Of a DNA stretch of 64,000 nucleotides, positions 23,383-35,474 are shown piece by piece. The stretch spans positions 2,981,186-3,045,185 of the forward strand of contig NW_003101680.1 of NCBI RefSeq assembly GCF_000003855.2, written 5' to 3'. Origin of the DNA: Blastomyces gilchristii SLH14081 (taxonomy: Eukaryota; Ascomycota; Eurotiomycetes; Onygenales; Ajellomycetaceae). The notes under the pieces were generated by a model that was given only the letters and a program-made list of their open reading frames with translations, did no database searches and was not told the DNA's origin. Position numbers and translations under genes: made by a program. The first letter of the stretch is position 1. Every line of letters starts with the position of its first letter.

Positions 23383-26300
23383 CTATACAGAGACAGGCTC
23401 TACAGTCCTCAAAGGAACATAGCCCTCATCGTCAGTAGAATTTCTCCGCTTCCTAGCAACGTTATTCACAGCATCGGAACCAAGTGTCACTAGCCACGCG
23501 AAGGTGCGTCGAACCCGACCTCTCCCGTCGTATGTAAACGGACTCTTTTTCCACCACGATCCCCGCCCACCACGGCCCAGGCCGCTACTATCAATTAGAC
23601 CTAGCTCAGCCTCACGCTCCAGCTTCTGAACATCGAGCCAACTGGGCCGTTTCCAGAGTTTCAAGAGCAGACTGCTAACAACGACACTGACGCTTGATGC
23701 GGCCATTGCGGCGCCTGCAGCCATGGGATGTAATGATATTCCGCCAAATGGGAGGAAGAGGCCCATGGCAAAAGGTATGCCGACAGCGTTATACATGCAG
23801 GCCCAGAGGAGGTTGAGTTTAATGCGGCGGAAGATTGAGCGGGCCAGACACAGGCTTGCAGGGATGGAGAGGAGATCGTCGGACCGCATGAGGACAATGT
23901 CGGCTGCTTCCATGGCAACGTCTGTGCCGGATGAGAGGGCGATGCCGACAGATGCAGTAGCCAGAGCGGGGGAGTCGTTGATGCCGTCTCCCACCATGGC
24001 AACTATGGTCGAGGGACTTTCTTGGAGAGAAGCGACGATGGATTGTTTTTCGGAGGGAACGACAGAGGCATGGACTGAAGAGGCGGGAATACCAACGGCT
24101 GATGCAACGGCCAGGGCGGTGGAGAGGGAATCGCCCGTGATAAGGGAGGTGGTGAGGCCCATTCGGTGGAGAGCAGCGACGGCAGCTGCTGCCGTTGGTT
24201 TCAAAGTATCTTGAAGAGTGATTGTGCCAGCGTATTTACCGTCGATGGCAACGTGGATTAGAGTGGACCCTGCAGCGTGCTCGCTATTTTTAATGGGCCG
24301 AGTGGATATTGAGGCAGTAATTTTAGAAGTTTCGGGTTCGGGTTCAGCTGATTGTGGTACATGAACATCCCTAGAACGAAGGAATGGTGCGTTGCCCACG
24401 AGAACGCGATGTCGAACGCTACTAGCACTTGAAGTGGGTTCAACAATGGCAGAAACCCCCTTACCAACTGAGGCTTCAAAATCGGCCACGCTGCCATCGA
24501 GTGGACTGTCATCAGTTGCCCCAACTTCTGCCCTGGCCTTTGCAAGAATGGCTTTGCCAATGGGGTGTTCACTGGTCAGCTCAGCAAGCCCAACGATCAA
24601 CCACCACTGGCGACGCCGCCAGTCATTGGAGGACCATGTTGAGTCCATTTTAATCTCCGACACGCTCATTTTGCCCATCGTTAAGGTTCCTGTTTTGTCG
24701 AACACAACATGGGTTACTTTGGTCGCTGCTTCCAGGGCTGCCCCGCCTTTGACCAATATGCCATGTTCGGCACCGACTCCTGTACCTACCATAACCGCTG
24801 TGGGCGTGCTAAGGCCAAGAGCACAGGGACAGGCGAAAACAACAACCGATATGCAAAGTTTCAAGCAGACCATGAATGTTCCACCGCTATTTTCGGCAAG
24901 GAAGATTTTAGGTGGATTTGGAAGAATGTGACTAAGAATCATCCATCCAAAAAAGGTAATAAGCCCAAGAGTGATAATGGCTGGAACAAAGTAGCCAGCC
25001 ACTATATCCGCCATTCTCTGGATAGGGGCACGACTGGTCTGTGCATCTTGAACCAATTTGACTATCTGGCTCAATTGGGTATCTCGACCGGCTCTCGTAA
25101 CCCGGAAATCAACCCAACCAGTGCCATTGACAGTGCCAGCCATGACCTGTGAAGACTTGATTTTACGAATGGGAACAGCCTCACCAGTAATCATACCCTC
25201 GTCTATATAACTCTCTCCTCGAATAACGACCCCATCCGCTGGAACCTTATCGCCGGGACGGAGGCAGACGACATCACCAACCTGGATTAGTTCCGTAGGG
25301 ATCGTCTTCTGGCTGGTAGAAACTGCAGTAGTAGTGTTCTTGTCCTTTTCAGTCACAGAACCCCAGCCCTCAGCAAGCTTTTCGGCTGCTATGGGATCAT
25401 CGTATATAGTTGCCATAGAGGGAGCGAGGGACATCAAACGAGATAGCGCACGAGATGTTTGGCCTTTTGCTCGATTTTCCAGCCACCGGCCGAGGGTAAT
25501 AAATGTAATAAGCATAGTGCTGGTTTCAAACACGGTCATCGGCCGAGAATGGGGTTTGAAGAATATCGAGACTAACATTGCAAGGACACTGAAAAAGAAT
25601 GCGGCAGAGGTACCAAGCATGACAAGAACATCCATTGTTGGGGCGCCGTGTTTGAGGGATTTGAATGACGAAATATAAAACCGCTTTCCAATGCCAAATT
25701 GAACAGGAATGGTAAGAAGCAGGCAGATGATTTCTCCGGAAAATAAGCCAGGAATGAGCTCGAATTTTCCGATATCGATTGCCGGAATATACATCGGAAC
25801 AAGCATACTAATCACCATCACGGGAACTGCAAAAGAAAAAGAGAACCAAAATGCCCTCCGCCACTCATGGATTTCCTTTGTTTTGGCGAGGGATTCGAGT
25901 TGAGCATTGCTATCGTCGGACTCTGCCAAGAGGGCGTTGTATCCTGCCCGTTCAACAAGCTCAACTAATTGTCGTATCCCCACTTTGGACGGGGTATAGC
26001 TGATTAAAGCACGAGAATTAGACGGCTTAACATCAGCGGCCAAAACACCGTCGACTGCTCTGAGCGCATCCTCCAGATCTATAGCCGCCGTTGAGCCAGC
26101 CAGGCCGAAGATATTTAGCGCTAATGATGCTGATGTGTGTGATTGAAATGAGTCGTCCTCCCGGGAAGAGATGATGCGCACGTCAAAACCGGCATTTTCG
26201 ATTAGTTCGGCAATTGCTGCAGCATGTAGGACTGAAGGGTCATGAACCGCAACTGCACGTTCAGCTAGCAGGCTGACATTGAAGCGAACCAGCCCAGGTT

Positions 26301-27036
26301 GGTCTTTGAGGGCATTTTCGACAGCAGAAGTACATGCCCCACAAGTCATGCCTTCAATAGACATGGTTGTAGTTACATGGTTCGATCTTTTTCTAGACGC
26401 GGACTTCCCTCGTGACGAAGATGAGTTTAGCTGTCGGGTAACGGTTTCCAGGACTTCAGCATCAAATCCACAGTCTTCGACGATTTCAGCGATCTGCTCA
26501 GGAGATATCACAAATATATCGTGTTCCACAACGGCGCGTTCGGATAGTAAGGACACTGTTACGGAAATGACGCCAGGTTTATCAGCTAATCCTCCTTCCA
26601 CTGCGGATGTACACGCCCCGCAAGTCATTCCTCCCACTTTGAGCGTTGTAGTCGAAACGGATGGTGTACTAGGGGTGGATTCGAGTAAATCATTCCCTCC
26701 ATCGTACTCTTCCTCTACCTGAGGTATTTCTCGTGGCATATCAGTGGCCAAGATTGAGCAGTCAAAACCCCGATCCTCTATCATCTCCGCGACCTTTTCC
26801 GCTGAGAGAATGGTCGGATCATGGTGTACTACTGCCCGACCCATGATCAAGCTGACAGACACAGTTCCTGCGCCTTCGACGCCTTTAAAGGCAGCCTCAA
26901 CAGCAGAAGTACACGCGCCACAAGTCATTCCATCAACTTTGAGAGTTGTGGTGGCCATATGCGCAGGGGATTGTGAGCCCCCAGGCGCCGGATCGAGATC
27001 CTCTCCTTGCAAAAGCGGAGCGGAAGACGACGCCAT
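23383..27036 (-). CDS. CCC2: Copper-transporting P1B-type ATPase (Ccc2/ATP7-like)
   Basis: Cu(I) pump that loads secretory-pathway cuproenzymes (Ccc2 role) or exports copper; sequence alone does not separate the two. Single exon; ATG 27036 (MASSSAPLL, context ACC-ATG-G) gives 1217 residues. An in-frame ATG at 27093 would add 19. Three N-terminal HMA domains each carry the identical MTCGACTSAV (Cys near 39/42, 139/142, 232/235). A fourth HMA-like segment (VDGVLAADVKPSNSRALI) lacks the Cys pair. Pump motifs: TGEAVP, the membrane CPC in VFACPCALGLSTPTA (about 735), the phosphorylation site VFDKTGTLTMGK (about 780), SEHPIG with the P1B His-Pro, and GDGINDSPALA (about 1015). Eight TM segments are expected. 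The C-tail has KRRNSTDDEG. Confidence 0.95.
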   Translation of the reverse strand: MASSSAPLLQGEDLDPAPGGSQSPAHMATTTLKVDGMTCGACTSAVEAAFKGVEGAGTVSVSLIMGRAVVHHDPTILSAEKVAEMIEDRGFDCSILATDMPREIPQVEEEYDGGNDLLESTPSTPSVSTTTLKVGGMTCGACTSAVEGGLADKPGVISVTVSLLSERAVVEHDIFVISPEQIAEIVEDCGFDAEVLETVTRQLNSSSSRGKSASRKRSNHVTTTMSIEGMTCGACTSAVENALKDQPGLVRFNVSLLAERAVAVHDPSVLHAAAIAELIENAGFDVRIISSREDDSFQSHTSASLALNIFGLAGSTAAIDLEDALRAVDGVLAADVKPSNSRALISYTPSKVGIRQLVELVERAGYNALLAESDDSNAQLESLAKTKEIHEWRRAFWFSFSFAVPVMVISMLVPMYIPAIDIGKFELIPGLFSGEIICLLLTIPVQFGIGKRFYISSFKSLKHGAPTMDVLVMLGTSAAFFFSVLAMLVSIFFKPHSRPMTVFETSTMLITFITLGRWLENRAKGQTSRALSRLMSLAPSMATIYDDPIAAEKLAEGWGSVTEKDKNTTTAVSTSQKTIPTELIQVGDVVCLRPGDKVPADGVVIRGESYIDEGMITGEAVPIRKIKSSQVMAGTVNGTGWVDFRVTRAGRDTQLSQIVKLVQDAQTSRAPIQRMADIVAGYFVPAIITLGLITFFGWMILSHILPNPPKIFLAENSGGTFMVCLKLCISVVVFACPCALGLSTPTAVMVGTGVGAEHGILVKGGAALEAATKVTHVVFDKTGTLTMGKMSVSEIKMDSTWSSNDWRRRQWWLIVGLAELTSEHPIGKAILAKARAEVGATDDSPLDGSVADFEASVGKGVSAIVEPTSSASSVRHRVLVGNAPFLRSRDVHVPQSAEPEPETSKITASISTRPIKNSEHAAGSTLIHVAIDGKYAGTITLQDTLKPTAAAAVAALHRMGLTTSLITGDSLSTALAVASAVGIPASSVHASVVPSEKQSIVASLQESPSTIVAMVGDGINDSPALATASVGIALSSGTDVAMEAADIVLMRSDDLLSIPASLCLARSIFRRIKLNLLWACMYNAVGIPFAMGLFLPFGGISLHPMAAGAAMAASSVSVVVSSLLLKLWKRPSWLDVQKLEREAELGLIDSSGLGRGGRGSWWKKSPFTYDGRGRVRRTFAWLVTLGSDAVNNVARKRRNSTDDEGYVPLRTVEPVSV

Positions 27037-28753
27037 GGTAAAGCAATAATATCCAATGAGAAGATAATTCCGTGAGGCGTGTAGACTTATCAATGGAGAA
27101 AACTAACTAAATCATCTCGACGACGGGATCTAGAAGTTTGTGGGATATTCCGCTGACGAACAGGAAACACGGGGGTGGTGGTAGGTAGTAGAGGAGGCTG
27201 AGGGGCTGCGGGTTTCACATTCAGCAGTATGTGACACAAGGCGAGTTGTCTTTATTATTTACGTTCTGGTTGTAACGTTAACCCTGGAAAATAAATTAGC
27301 AAGAGCCATCAGCGCGCGATAAGAAGGCCAGCTTCCTGAGGTCCTGAGGACTCGTGTGAGGCAGCGTGATGTGCGAGGTGGGATGTGGTGGAGCGGGTGA
27401 GATGGCCGGGAGAGAGGAGATCTGGCCGTCCGTCGTCCTGGCCCTGGGGAAGTCGGAGGTGGAGAACGAACTGAAATTATCTGAAATTATTTGCCCTTGC
27501 TAAGCCTTCCAGACTAGGAATCGTCGATGCTTATTGGCTAGAATCGCTTACAAAGCCGGCAACCCTTCTCCGGGGCCTTGAAGACGCAATACTCCAGAAC
27601 GGGTTTAGCGCTGCCAGTGGACATATTTCTACGGTTCGGAGATGTGGAAACATAAAGTCGCTTCCAAACGCTAGTAATTTAAAAGTGGTAAGAGAGAATA
27701 CCATCCCTCCTGAAACTGTTTAGAGGTGATTTCGCGGTCTGCTGACGCCTGTTGTGCCTATTGCTCAGCTGGCTGGGCACCATTGAGTGCCTATTCTTTA
27801 GGACCTAAGCCTCTAAACATTGAAGATGCGGGCCGGCACAATTTGAATCCAGTACTGGAGTTTCAATATAACATTTCTACGGAGGTGGAACATACGCAGT
27901 AAGTCCTTGCACTCGCTACTCTGTACTCCGTACGGAGTACGCAAAATAACAGTACCGTGGTATATGGTATTAGCGGTACCGGGATCTTGCGTACCTCTGA
28001 AGAAACCTTGGTACTGAATAGCGATTGATCAACATAGTTTCCAGGCTGGCTTCTTCTTTCCTTCTTGCACTCTGCAGAGTGAGTACTTGCCAAGGGAAAA
28101 TGAAATGCGCATTGTAATGTACAGAGCACTGTTCCACAATAAGCGAACCTGAGGCAATAATGCGAGAAGGCAGGCAACGCTAGGGGCGTCACCGCGATTA
28201 ACCCTCAAAATGTTTTCAAATCAATTCATGGCTACGGAGTAAAGAGAAAATCTGCCTGTAAGATATTTCTAATCCGTAATTTAACTACTTACTCCGTACA
28301 CTTGCTGCCTCCTTTTATAACTATAAATAAATCAGCCGCGGTGATAACCGTGGTACCGATAGGCATAGCCGCTGCATGGGCAACATAATCTGTGCAAACA
28401 GGACAAATCGAGCAGAACTCAGCTGGAGATCATGTGACCTGTATACTCCTTGGAAACCTCGTCGGGCAAGTAGCTGAGTGTTACTCCGTACTCCATCATA
28501 GGGTTGCAGTCCATTTGATATCTTGGTATACCCGTCTATACTAATATTATTGGTTCTTCACTTTTGTGGATTTCTTCTTTTTAAGGCTCTGCTGGTGTTA
28601 TTTTAATTTGGTTATTGCCAGTAAGCTCAGAGCCTGCTACCAAGAGCCGACAATAACTAAGTGTATCTACAGACAGCAAGGAACCTCACCCTACACCAGA
28701 AGTCAGAAGTCAGGAATACGAAGAGCGCTTGATGTAAAAATTATTCATCGCCC
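27037..28753. other. Divergent intergenic region (copper ATPase / CSN7)
   Basis: 1.7 kb separates two divergent starts. A perfect 18-bp palindrome lies at 27923-27940, with further TACTCCGTA-type copies near 28235, 28290 and 28479. No ORF with recognisable family features was found. Promoters for both genes should be at the two ends. Confidence 0.55.
27923..27940. repeat. Perfect 18-bp palindrome GTACTCCGTACGGAGTAC
   Basis: The longest clean copy of a dispersed motif in this window. Partial copies recur in many intergenic regions: 14958-14980, 19754, 28290, 28484, 54021, 55344, 55997, 56540, 56855, 61670. See findings. Confidence 0.85.
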
Positions 28754-29845
28754 ATGGAGAAGATACATACTCGGGCTGTTGAAGCCCTTGAACCATTCAT
28801 TCACCTGGCAAAAACCTCATCGAATTCCCCACCCTATCTAGCAGGCATCATCACCAATGCCACCTCCTCCCCAAACACATTCGTATTCGCAGAACTCCTC
28901 CATGTTCCAGCTATTCAGTCATTGCGCTCTCCAGACACACCAGCTGAATACCGCAATCATCTCACGCTTCTAGAAATATTCGCCTGGGGAACATGGGAGG
29001 AATACCAAGGTAAGTAGTGCCCCTGCAAAACGTCACCCAGAGACATTGGAATAGATAACCAATTGACAACACAAATAGCAACCCCGAACCTCCCCCAACT
29101 AAGCGACAAACAAGCTGAAAAACTCCGTATCCTCTCCCTCCTCACCCTCGCCACATCCCACAACCCCCTCACGTACGCCATTGCCATGAAATCCCTCTCC
29201 CTCCCCAACCATGCCGCCCTCGAAGCCCTCGTTACAAAGGCCATCTACTCCTCCCTGATAACCGCCCGCATCTCTCCAGCTACGACCCCAGCATTTATCG
29301 ACGTGACCTCAACAGCACCCCTTCGCGACGTACGCCCCCAGTCAATTGCCCCCATGATATCCATCTTGACAGAATGGCAAGCGCGATGCAGTGATGTAGT
29401 AGGCGGCATAGAAGCAGAGATCGCAAAGATAAAAGCCGACGCGGAGAAACGGAGAGCGAGGGAGAAGGATCGGGCTACCCGCGTTGAGCGCAGCGTTGCG
29501 GGTTGGGATGGCGATGATGATGGCGATGATGAGGGGGGTTCCTCCGGAGCGGGAGCGGGAGCGGGAGCGGGTGGGAGCACCAGTTCTGGGGCGGGCTCAA
29601 AACACTCGTTGCCATTCTCCGGCGGCGGGCGAGGCCCCAGCCTCCGCTCGCACTTTTCTGCAATGGCTGGCGGTGGTGCTAGTGGGAATAAACGTGAGCT
29701 CAACGATTATGGGGATGAGAGTAGATATCGGGGTTATGGGCGCATGGACATGGATGGGCCGGCTATGGATGCTGATGAAGGGCTTGGTGGCATGGGCGAA
29801 TCTACGCGTCATGCGAAACGCCTCTTGGCATTGGGAAGCCGATAG
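28754..29845 (+). CDS. COP9 signalosome complex subunit 7 (PCI domain)
   Basis: A CSN subunit; the complex removes Nedd8 from cullins and in filamentous fungi controls development and light response. Exons: 28754..29009 and 29079..29845, giving 340 residues. The N-terminal helical part (AVEALEPFIHLAKTS, FAELLHVPAIQSLR, LTLLEIFAWGTWEEYQ) leads into the PCI winged-helix segment (LSDKQAEKLRILSLLTLA, LSLPNHAALEALVTKAIYSS, FIDVTSTAPLRDV). A coiled-coil helix follows (VVGGIEAEIAKIKADAEKRR). The last ~130 residues are Gly/Ser-rich and disordered, with a GAGAGAGAGG run coded by GGGAGC repeats at about 29547-29572. The tail is longer than in yeast or animal subunits. The CSN7 call rests on length and PCI pattern. 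Confidence 0.87.
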
Positions 29846-30998
29846 ATCGTTTGCCTCTTTCTTTTTTTTTAAACTCTTTTTAATGAGATCTATGGTAGTA
29901 CGAAAGCTTTCTGCTGTAGATATCTCCCATCGAGGTGTCTCATTTACGACACATTGAATGAAGTCGAGAATCCTGCTTGATATGATGTAGGTATTCTCCA
30001 TGACAGGGGATCATGAACTCACTTGTATACTTGCCTGGTGCCATGAAGACATTCTGTTTACTTTTCTGAACTAATGGCTCGTCAATGAAATGTAAATTTC
30101 ACTGTGAACATGTGTATGATAGGCCACGAAATGTTTCCAAATCGTGTATCAAACGAAGGATAAGAAGGTCATGCATGTTCGGCTCCGTTAGGTATAAGAT
30201 TGTCAAAGAGGAAGACAGGAGGACTGGAATCAAATAATAAAGATAAAGCACAGGCAAAGCTTAGAAACAGGGCTAACTAATGCATATATATGGTAGCTAA
30301 TACTAATCGCTTGAAGCATCTAAAAAAAAGAAAAGAAAAGAAAAAAGAAACGTATGTGTTTCCATGCTAAATTGACCAATACATACATTAAACTTCCACC
30401 AGGGATATATCAGTTACAAAAGCAACGCAGGAAGCAAAGAAATAGCGTAAAGTAGAAAAAGGGACTTGATGGAAAGATAAAAAGAAAGAAAGAAAAAAGC
30501 ATCCAAAGTCATAAAAATCGCAGGGAAAACTTGAGCATAGTGGAGGAGGTTGTGAACTGGGACGAGACGATAAGCCAAAATGGAATGACGGCGTGGCTCG
30601 AAACTCCGCCTTCTAGACCAAACTATTTGAAGATATTTTGCGATACTCAAAATAAGACCAAGTGCAACTTTATTTCTGTCCTTTTCGGCCATTGCCACCA
30701 CATAGAAGGTGTCAAAACCGACAATGGCATGAATTATTATTTGGCCTCCATTTGGAAATTGCTCGGGTGTATGATATGAGAACTCCTAAACGCCATTGCT
30801 GATTCCGGAATGAAGAAAACCCATAGGATAAGTATATGAGATGAAGGACTAATACGCCAGGCCGAATTTATGTGTCCAAATAAATGAGCGAGAAAACCCT
30901 TAGCATTTTGGCGCAATGGAGTAGAACGAAAAAGCGAGAAAGCGAGATGACGACAAAGAAGAAATGTGGTGCCAAAGGAGAAAATTGTGTTGGGTGTT
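29846..30998. other. Convergent spacer between CSN7 and RAX1
   Basis: About 1.15 kb of AT-rich sequence with T-rich sequence just after the CSN7 stop (29863-29883) and A/G-rich sequence at 30321-30350 and 30480-30497 (T/C-rich in the RAX1 sense). No gene supported. Confidence 0.55.
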
Positions 30999-32232
30999 CT
31001 AAAGCCGAGTTCCGGGAACGAAAATGAACAGGACACAGAAGACAACTGCAACAAATGCTGCCAGCAATAGGGAAACGGATGCGCGTTTGTTAAGCAATGA
31101 TCGAACATAGGGTTCCCGAATTTTTGCCCACGTGAAGAATGTGTATTCGCTGAAACCAGCTAGAGCAAATATTGGGTCGATCTTATATTGATATGAGGAG
31201 AGGAAGTACGCCGCGAAGACGAAGGGCAAGATAACCTGCATCAGTTACTTGTTAGCACGCATAGCCGCCCAACTAATATAGAGAAGAATTTAACAAGGCT
31301 GCGTACCCAACATCGAGTGCTTTTTGGTTGGTCTGTAAGAACAACGTAAAAAGCGGCCCAGAAACCTCCCCCGAAGCTGGCAAGTGCTAGGACCAATCGC
31401 GCCAAGATGCTGGGGGGGACAAGGTTACCCAAGGCCTTCGCCTGTAAATAGCCTGGAAACGCGTCACGCTCCATTGCCTGGAAGACGTAATCCTTTGCTG
31501 TGTCGAAAACCTCTGGGTCGTCTCTACCCTCCCGTTCAATCATATGCACTATATCCTCGACTATATTTTCTGGAAGGATGACTTCCCGTTCCGAGCCAGG
31601 TAAAAGATAAGTGTACAGAATCCGTTCCGCGCTGGCGCGGATATCAGCCCGGGCGACAGTACGACCAGGGGAATTGGAAGTGTTGCCAGTAGTATGCGCG
31701 GGGTCTAGGTTGCCAGGTCGGGGCGGCGGATCATTCGATTGAGTTCGGTGGGGTGATTGGTTGGAAGCGGTGCTGTGCACTGACTGCCCGGATGTATGGC
31801 TCTCAGATCGCAAGAAGGCGGACAGCCGCATATCGCGATTCCGACGTCCTCCACTTTCGTAACCAGACGGCCCTGCCCCTGTATCATCACTTTCGAAAGC
31901 ATCAGAGGAACGTGGGCTTCCAGCCTTTTCAGCTTCCGGGGTATCAAGAAGAACGGAACGACGCAGTTCGCGAACGTAATGGCGACATAGTGACATGTGT
32001 TGCGACACATCTAGCCTAGTAGTTGCAATCAAAAGTAAGCATATCTGAGCTCAATTGCTATCGTGAGCTTTGACTAGAAAACTAACCAAAAATCTAGATA
32101 ATCGACGGAGCATTGCTGGTCCCTCATGTAGATATAGAATGAAAAAAGGTCAACGGGAGCGAGAGTCCTCCGATTCAGGACCTCCATAAGAGTTGGTAGC
32201 CTGTTACAGTGCTCCATTTCCGCGAGAACCAT
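30999..32232 (-). CDS. RAX1: Rax1-like RGS-domain membrane protein
   Basis: Exons on the minus strand: 32232..32087, 32015..31307, 31235..30999, giving 363 residues with phases closed. MVLAEMEHCNRLPTLMEVL is followed by NRRTLAPVDLFSFYIYMRDQ and CSVDYLDFWLDVSQH, the RGS-like start typical of Rax1. A Ser/Pro/Gly-rich disordered insert comes next (SESHTSGQSVHSTASNQS). The second half of the helical domain follows (ASAERILYTYLLPGSERE, VFQAMERDAFPGYLQAKA). Three C-terminal TM segments are visible: LVLALASFGGGFWAAFYVVL, VILPFVFAAYFLSSYQY and SVSLLLAAFVAVVFCVLFIF. In budding yeast Rax1 marks bud sites with Rax2; in Aspergillus it affects growth, asexual development and stress. An upstream in-frame TGA fixes the start. 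Confidence 0.9.
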
Positions 32233-32961
32233 TGGTAGGTTCAACGAGTGACAGTGTTCTATTCAGGGAGGAGGGCTGGGTGCTTCGAAAGAAACCCCTG
32301 GGTGTAGTTTACACCCCGGTTTGGGAACAGGCAAATCAAGTCTATCCAACACAAATATTTGATTCTCGATAGTCCGGGAGTATCTGTACGTGGCTTAAGT
32401 GCTGTTGCGCAATTTATTGGTATATATGAGTTCGGGTGAGCTCAAAATTTGGCCTGGAGGCTTCCCTATCTCAATGGCAGCTAGCAGTCAGGGAGAAAAA
32501 TGGCAATAACGGGAATCTGAAAAAGAGAACGACTTGTGGGGAGGTAAAGCGAATGGTCGCAAGGGAACGAGGACCCAAGTGCAGCGAAATCGAGTGCGTT
32601 GGACAAAGGTGTTGTCGTCAGTGTTTACAGATGAAGTCGCGAGAGGCTATGACGGCCCGCAACAATGTTATTCCGACAGGGGAAGAGGTCACGGGATATC
32701 GAAGTCCTGCCCTAATAATACGGAATTTGTTTCAACGCACCCCATAGTAATGGTAGGCAACAACTAAGTCGATTACAGATGTTTGCTGTTTAATTATAGG
32801 GTATATATGGTAGGTTGCTAATTATATCTGCTATAAATACAAAACAACCAAAGTAAACACCCCTCGCCTCCCAAACAAAAGGGAAGGATTATTCACCTAT
32901 CATTGAAGTCACAAGGGATATCTTTAAAACTGCAGCTCCTATTAATCCGCCAAGTGCTGGT
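32233..32961. other. RAX1 promoter / GCN5 3' flank
   Basis: 730 bp between two minus-strand genes. ORFs at 32436-32767 on plus show no family features. It should contain the RAX1 promoter and GCN5 3' UTR. Confidence 0.5.
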
Positions 32962-34566
<1,605 letters not shown>

Positions 34567-34903
34567 TCTTTTTCTTTGTTAGAAATTTTCGATTCCGGGT
34601 TACACAAAATTGGCTGATCGACATGCGTTTGCGTCGGCTCGGCAAAAAGGGAGCGATGGATTGATGTCATCTAGTCCCGTGACTTCGCGTCGCTCTCTCG
34701 AGATAATATCGGAAATATGTTTATCCGTCCATTCACGAGAGGTGTCCATCCAGGAAAGGAAATATCCAACTACCTGTGTTGTCTCAGTATAGAACAGATA
34801 CCTCATTTCTGATTTCTTGTAGATCAGCAGTTAATCTGTGTCGAAATTTGAGTGTTCGAATCTTTCAACTTTACTTTGCGTGCAACGTGGTTGAATTGCA
34901 CCA
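34567..34903. promoter_or_regulatory. Divergent promoter between GCN5 and OST5
   Basis: 337 bp separate the two start codons. Nothing else is recognisable on either strand; short ORFs here are shadows of each other. Confidence 0.6.
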
Positions 34904-35329
34904 ATGTCCTTGAACGAGATCTGGGATTCTTCTGGTGGAAGCCCATTCTATCCTTTAGTTGCGAAGAATAGTCAAATCTTCGTTGCTTTCACTCTTCTAG
35001 TGACCTGTAAGTCAGATATCGGTCCGGTGACCTGCCTAGGCAATATATCCAGTTTACTAACTATTCACATCAGCTATCGTCCTCGTTGTTTTTTTCGGAC
35101 TGAGTGAGTATTCGCGTTGCACGAGGGCTTTCGGATTACATGCTGATTATTTCGTGTTCAAGAGCGGTCACTTCTCAGTCTCCCATTACTTGGAGTGCCA
35201 GCTTCATTGGCATTTGGGTAAGTTCTCCTTTTTTTGTCATATATAATCAATCCATCTTGTATAACAATTCTAATCACCAGTAGATTCGGTGCTGTTTTCA
35301 TGATTTGTGCAGTGGGGGTATACGTTTAA
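34904..35329 (+). CDS. OST5: Oligosaccharyltransferase small subunit OST5
   Basis: Small two-TM subunit of the ER oligosaccharyltransferase that N-glycosylates nascent proteins. Exons: 34904..35006, 35074..35103, 35163..35217, 35284..35329, giving 77 residues with every phase closing. MSLNEIWDSSGGSPFYPLVA is luminal or cytosolic. TM1 is IFVAFTLLVTSIVLVVFFGL across intron 1. A short loop KRSLLSLPLLGVP follows, and TM2 ends at SLAFGFGAVFMICAVGVYV. The terminal VGVYV matches yeast Ost5. No single frame exceeds 67 codons, so only splicing reveals the gene. RAD1 starts 145 bp downstream on the same strand. Confidence 0.88.
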
Positions 35330-35474
35330 TTTGGACGTCAATCAAAACTATGTACGACAAATCGGGGTTGCGGGAGGATTTTTAATTCTAAGTACATTTT
35401 TGACATCACGCGGATTAGCTACAACCACACACAACCTTTTCATCTTAAACTACATTTTTCAAGTCGTAATCGCC

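Noticed and set aside
35307..35474. N-terminal extension of RAD1 to an upstream ATG
   Set aside because: It overlaps the final OST5 exon, and the Rad1 family start is well matched at 35475.
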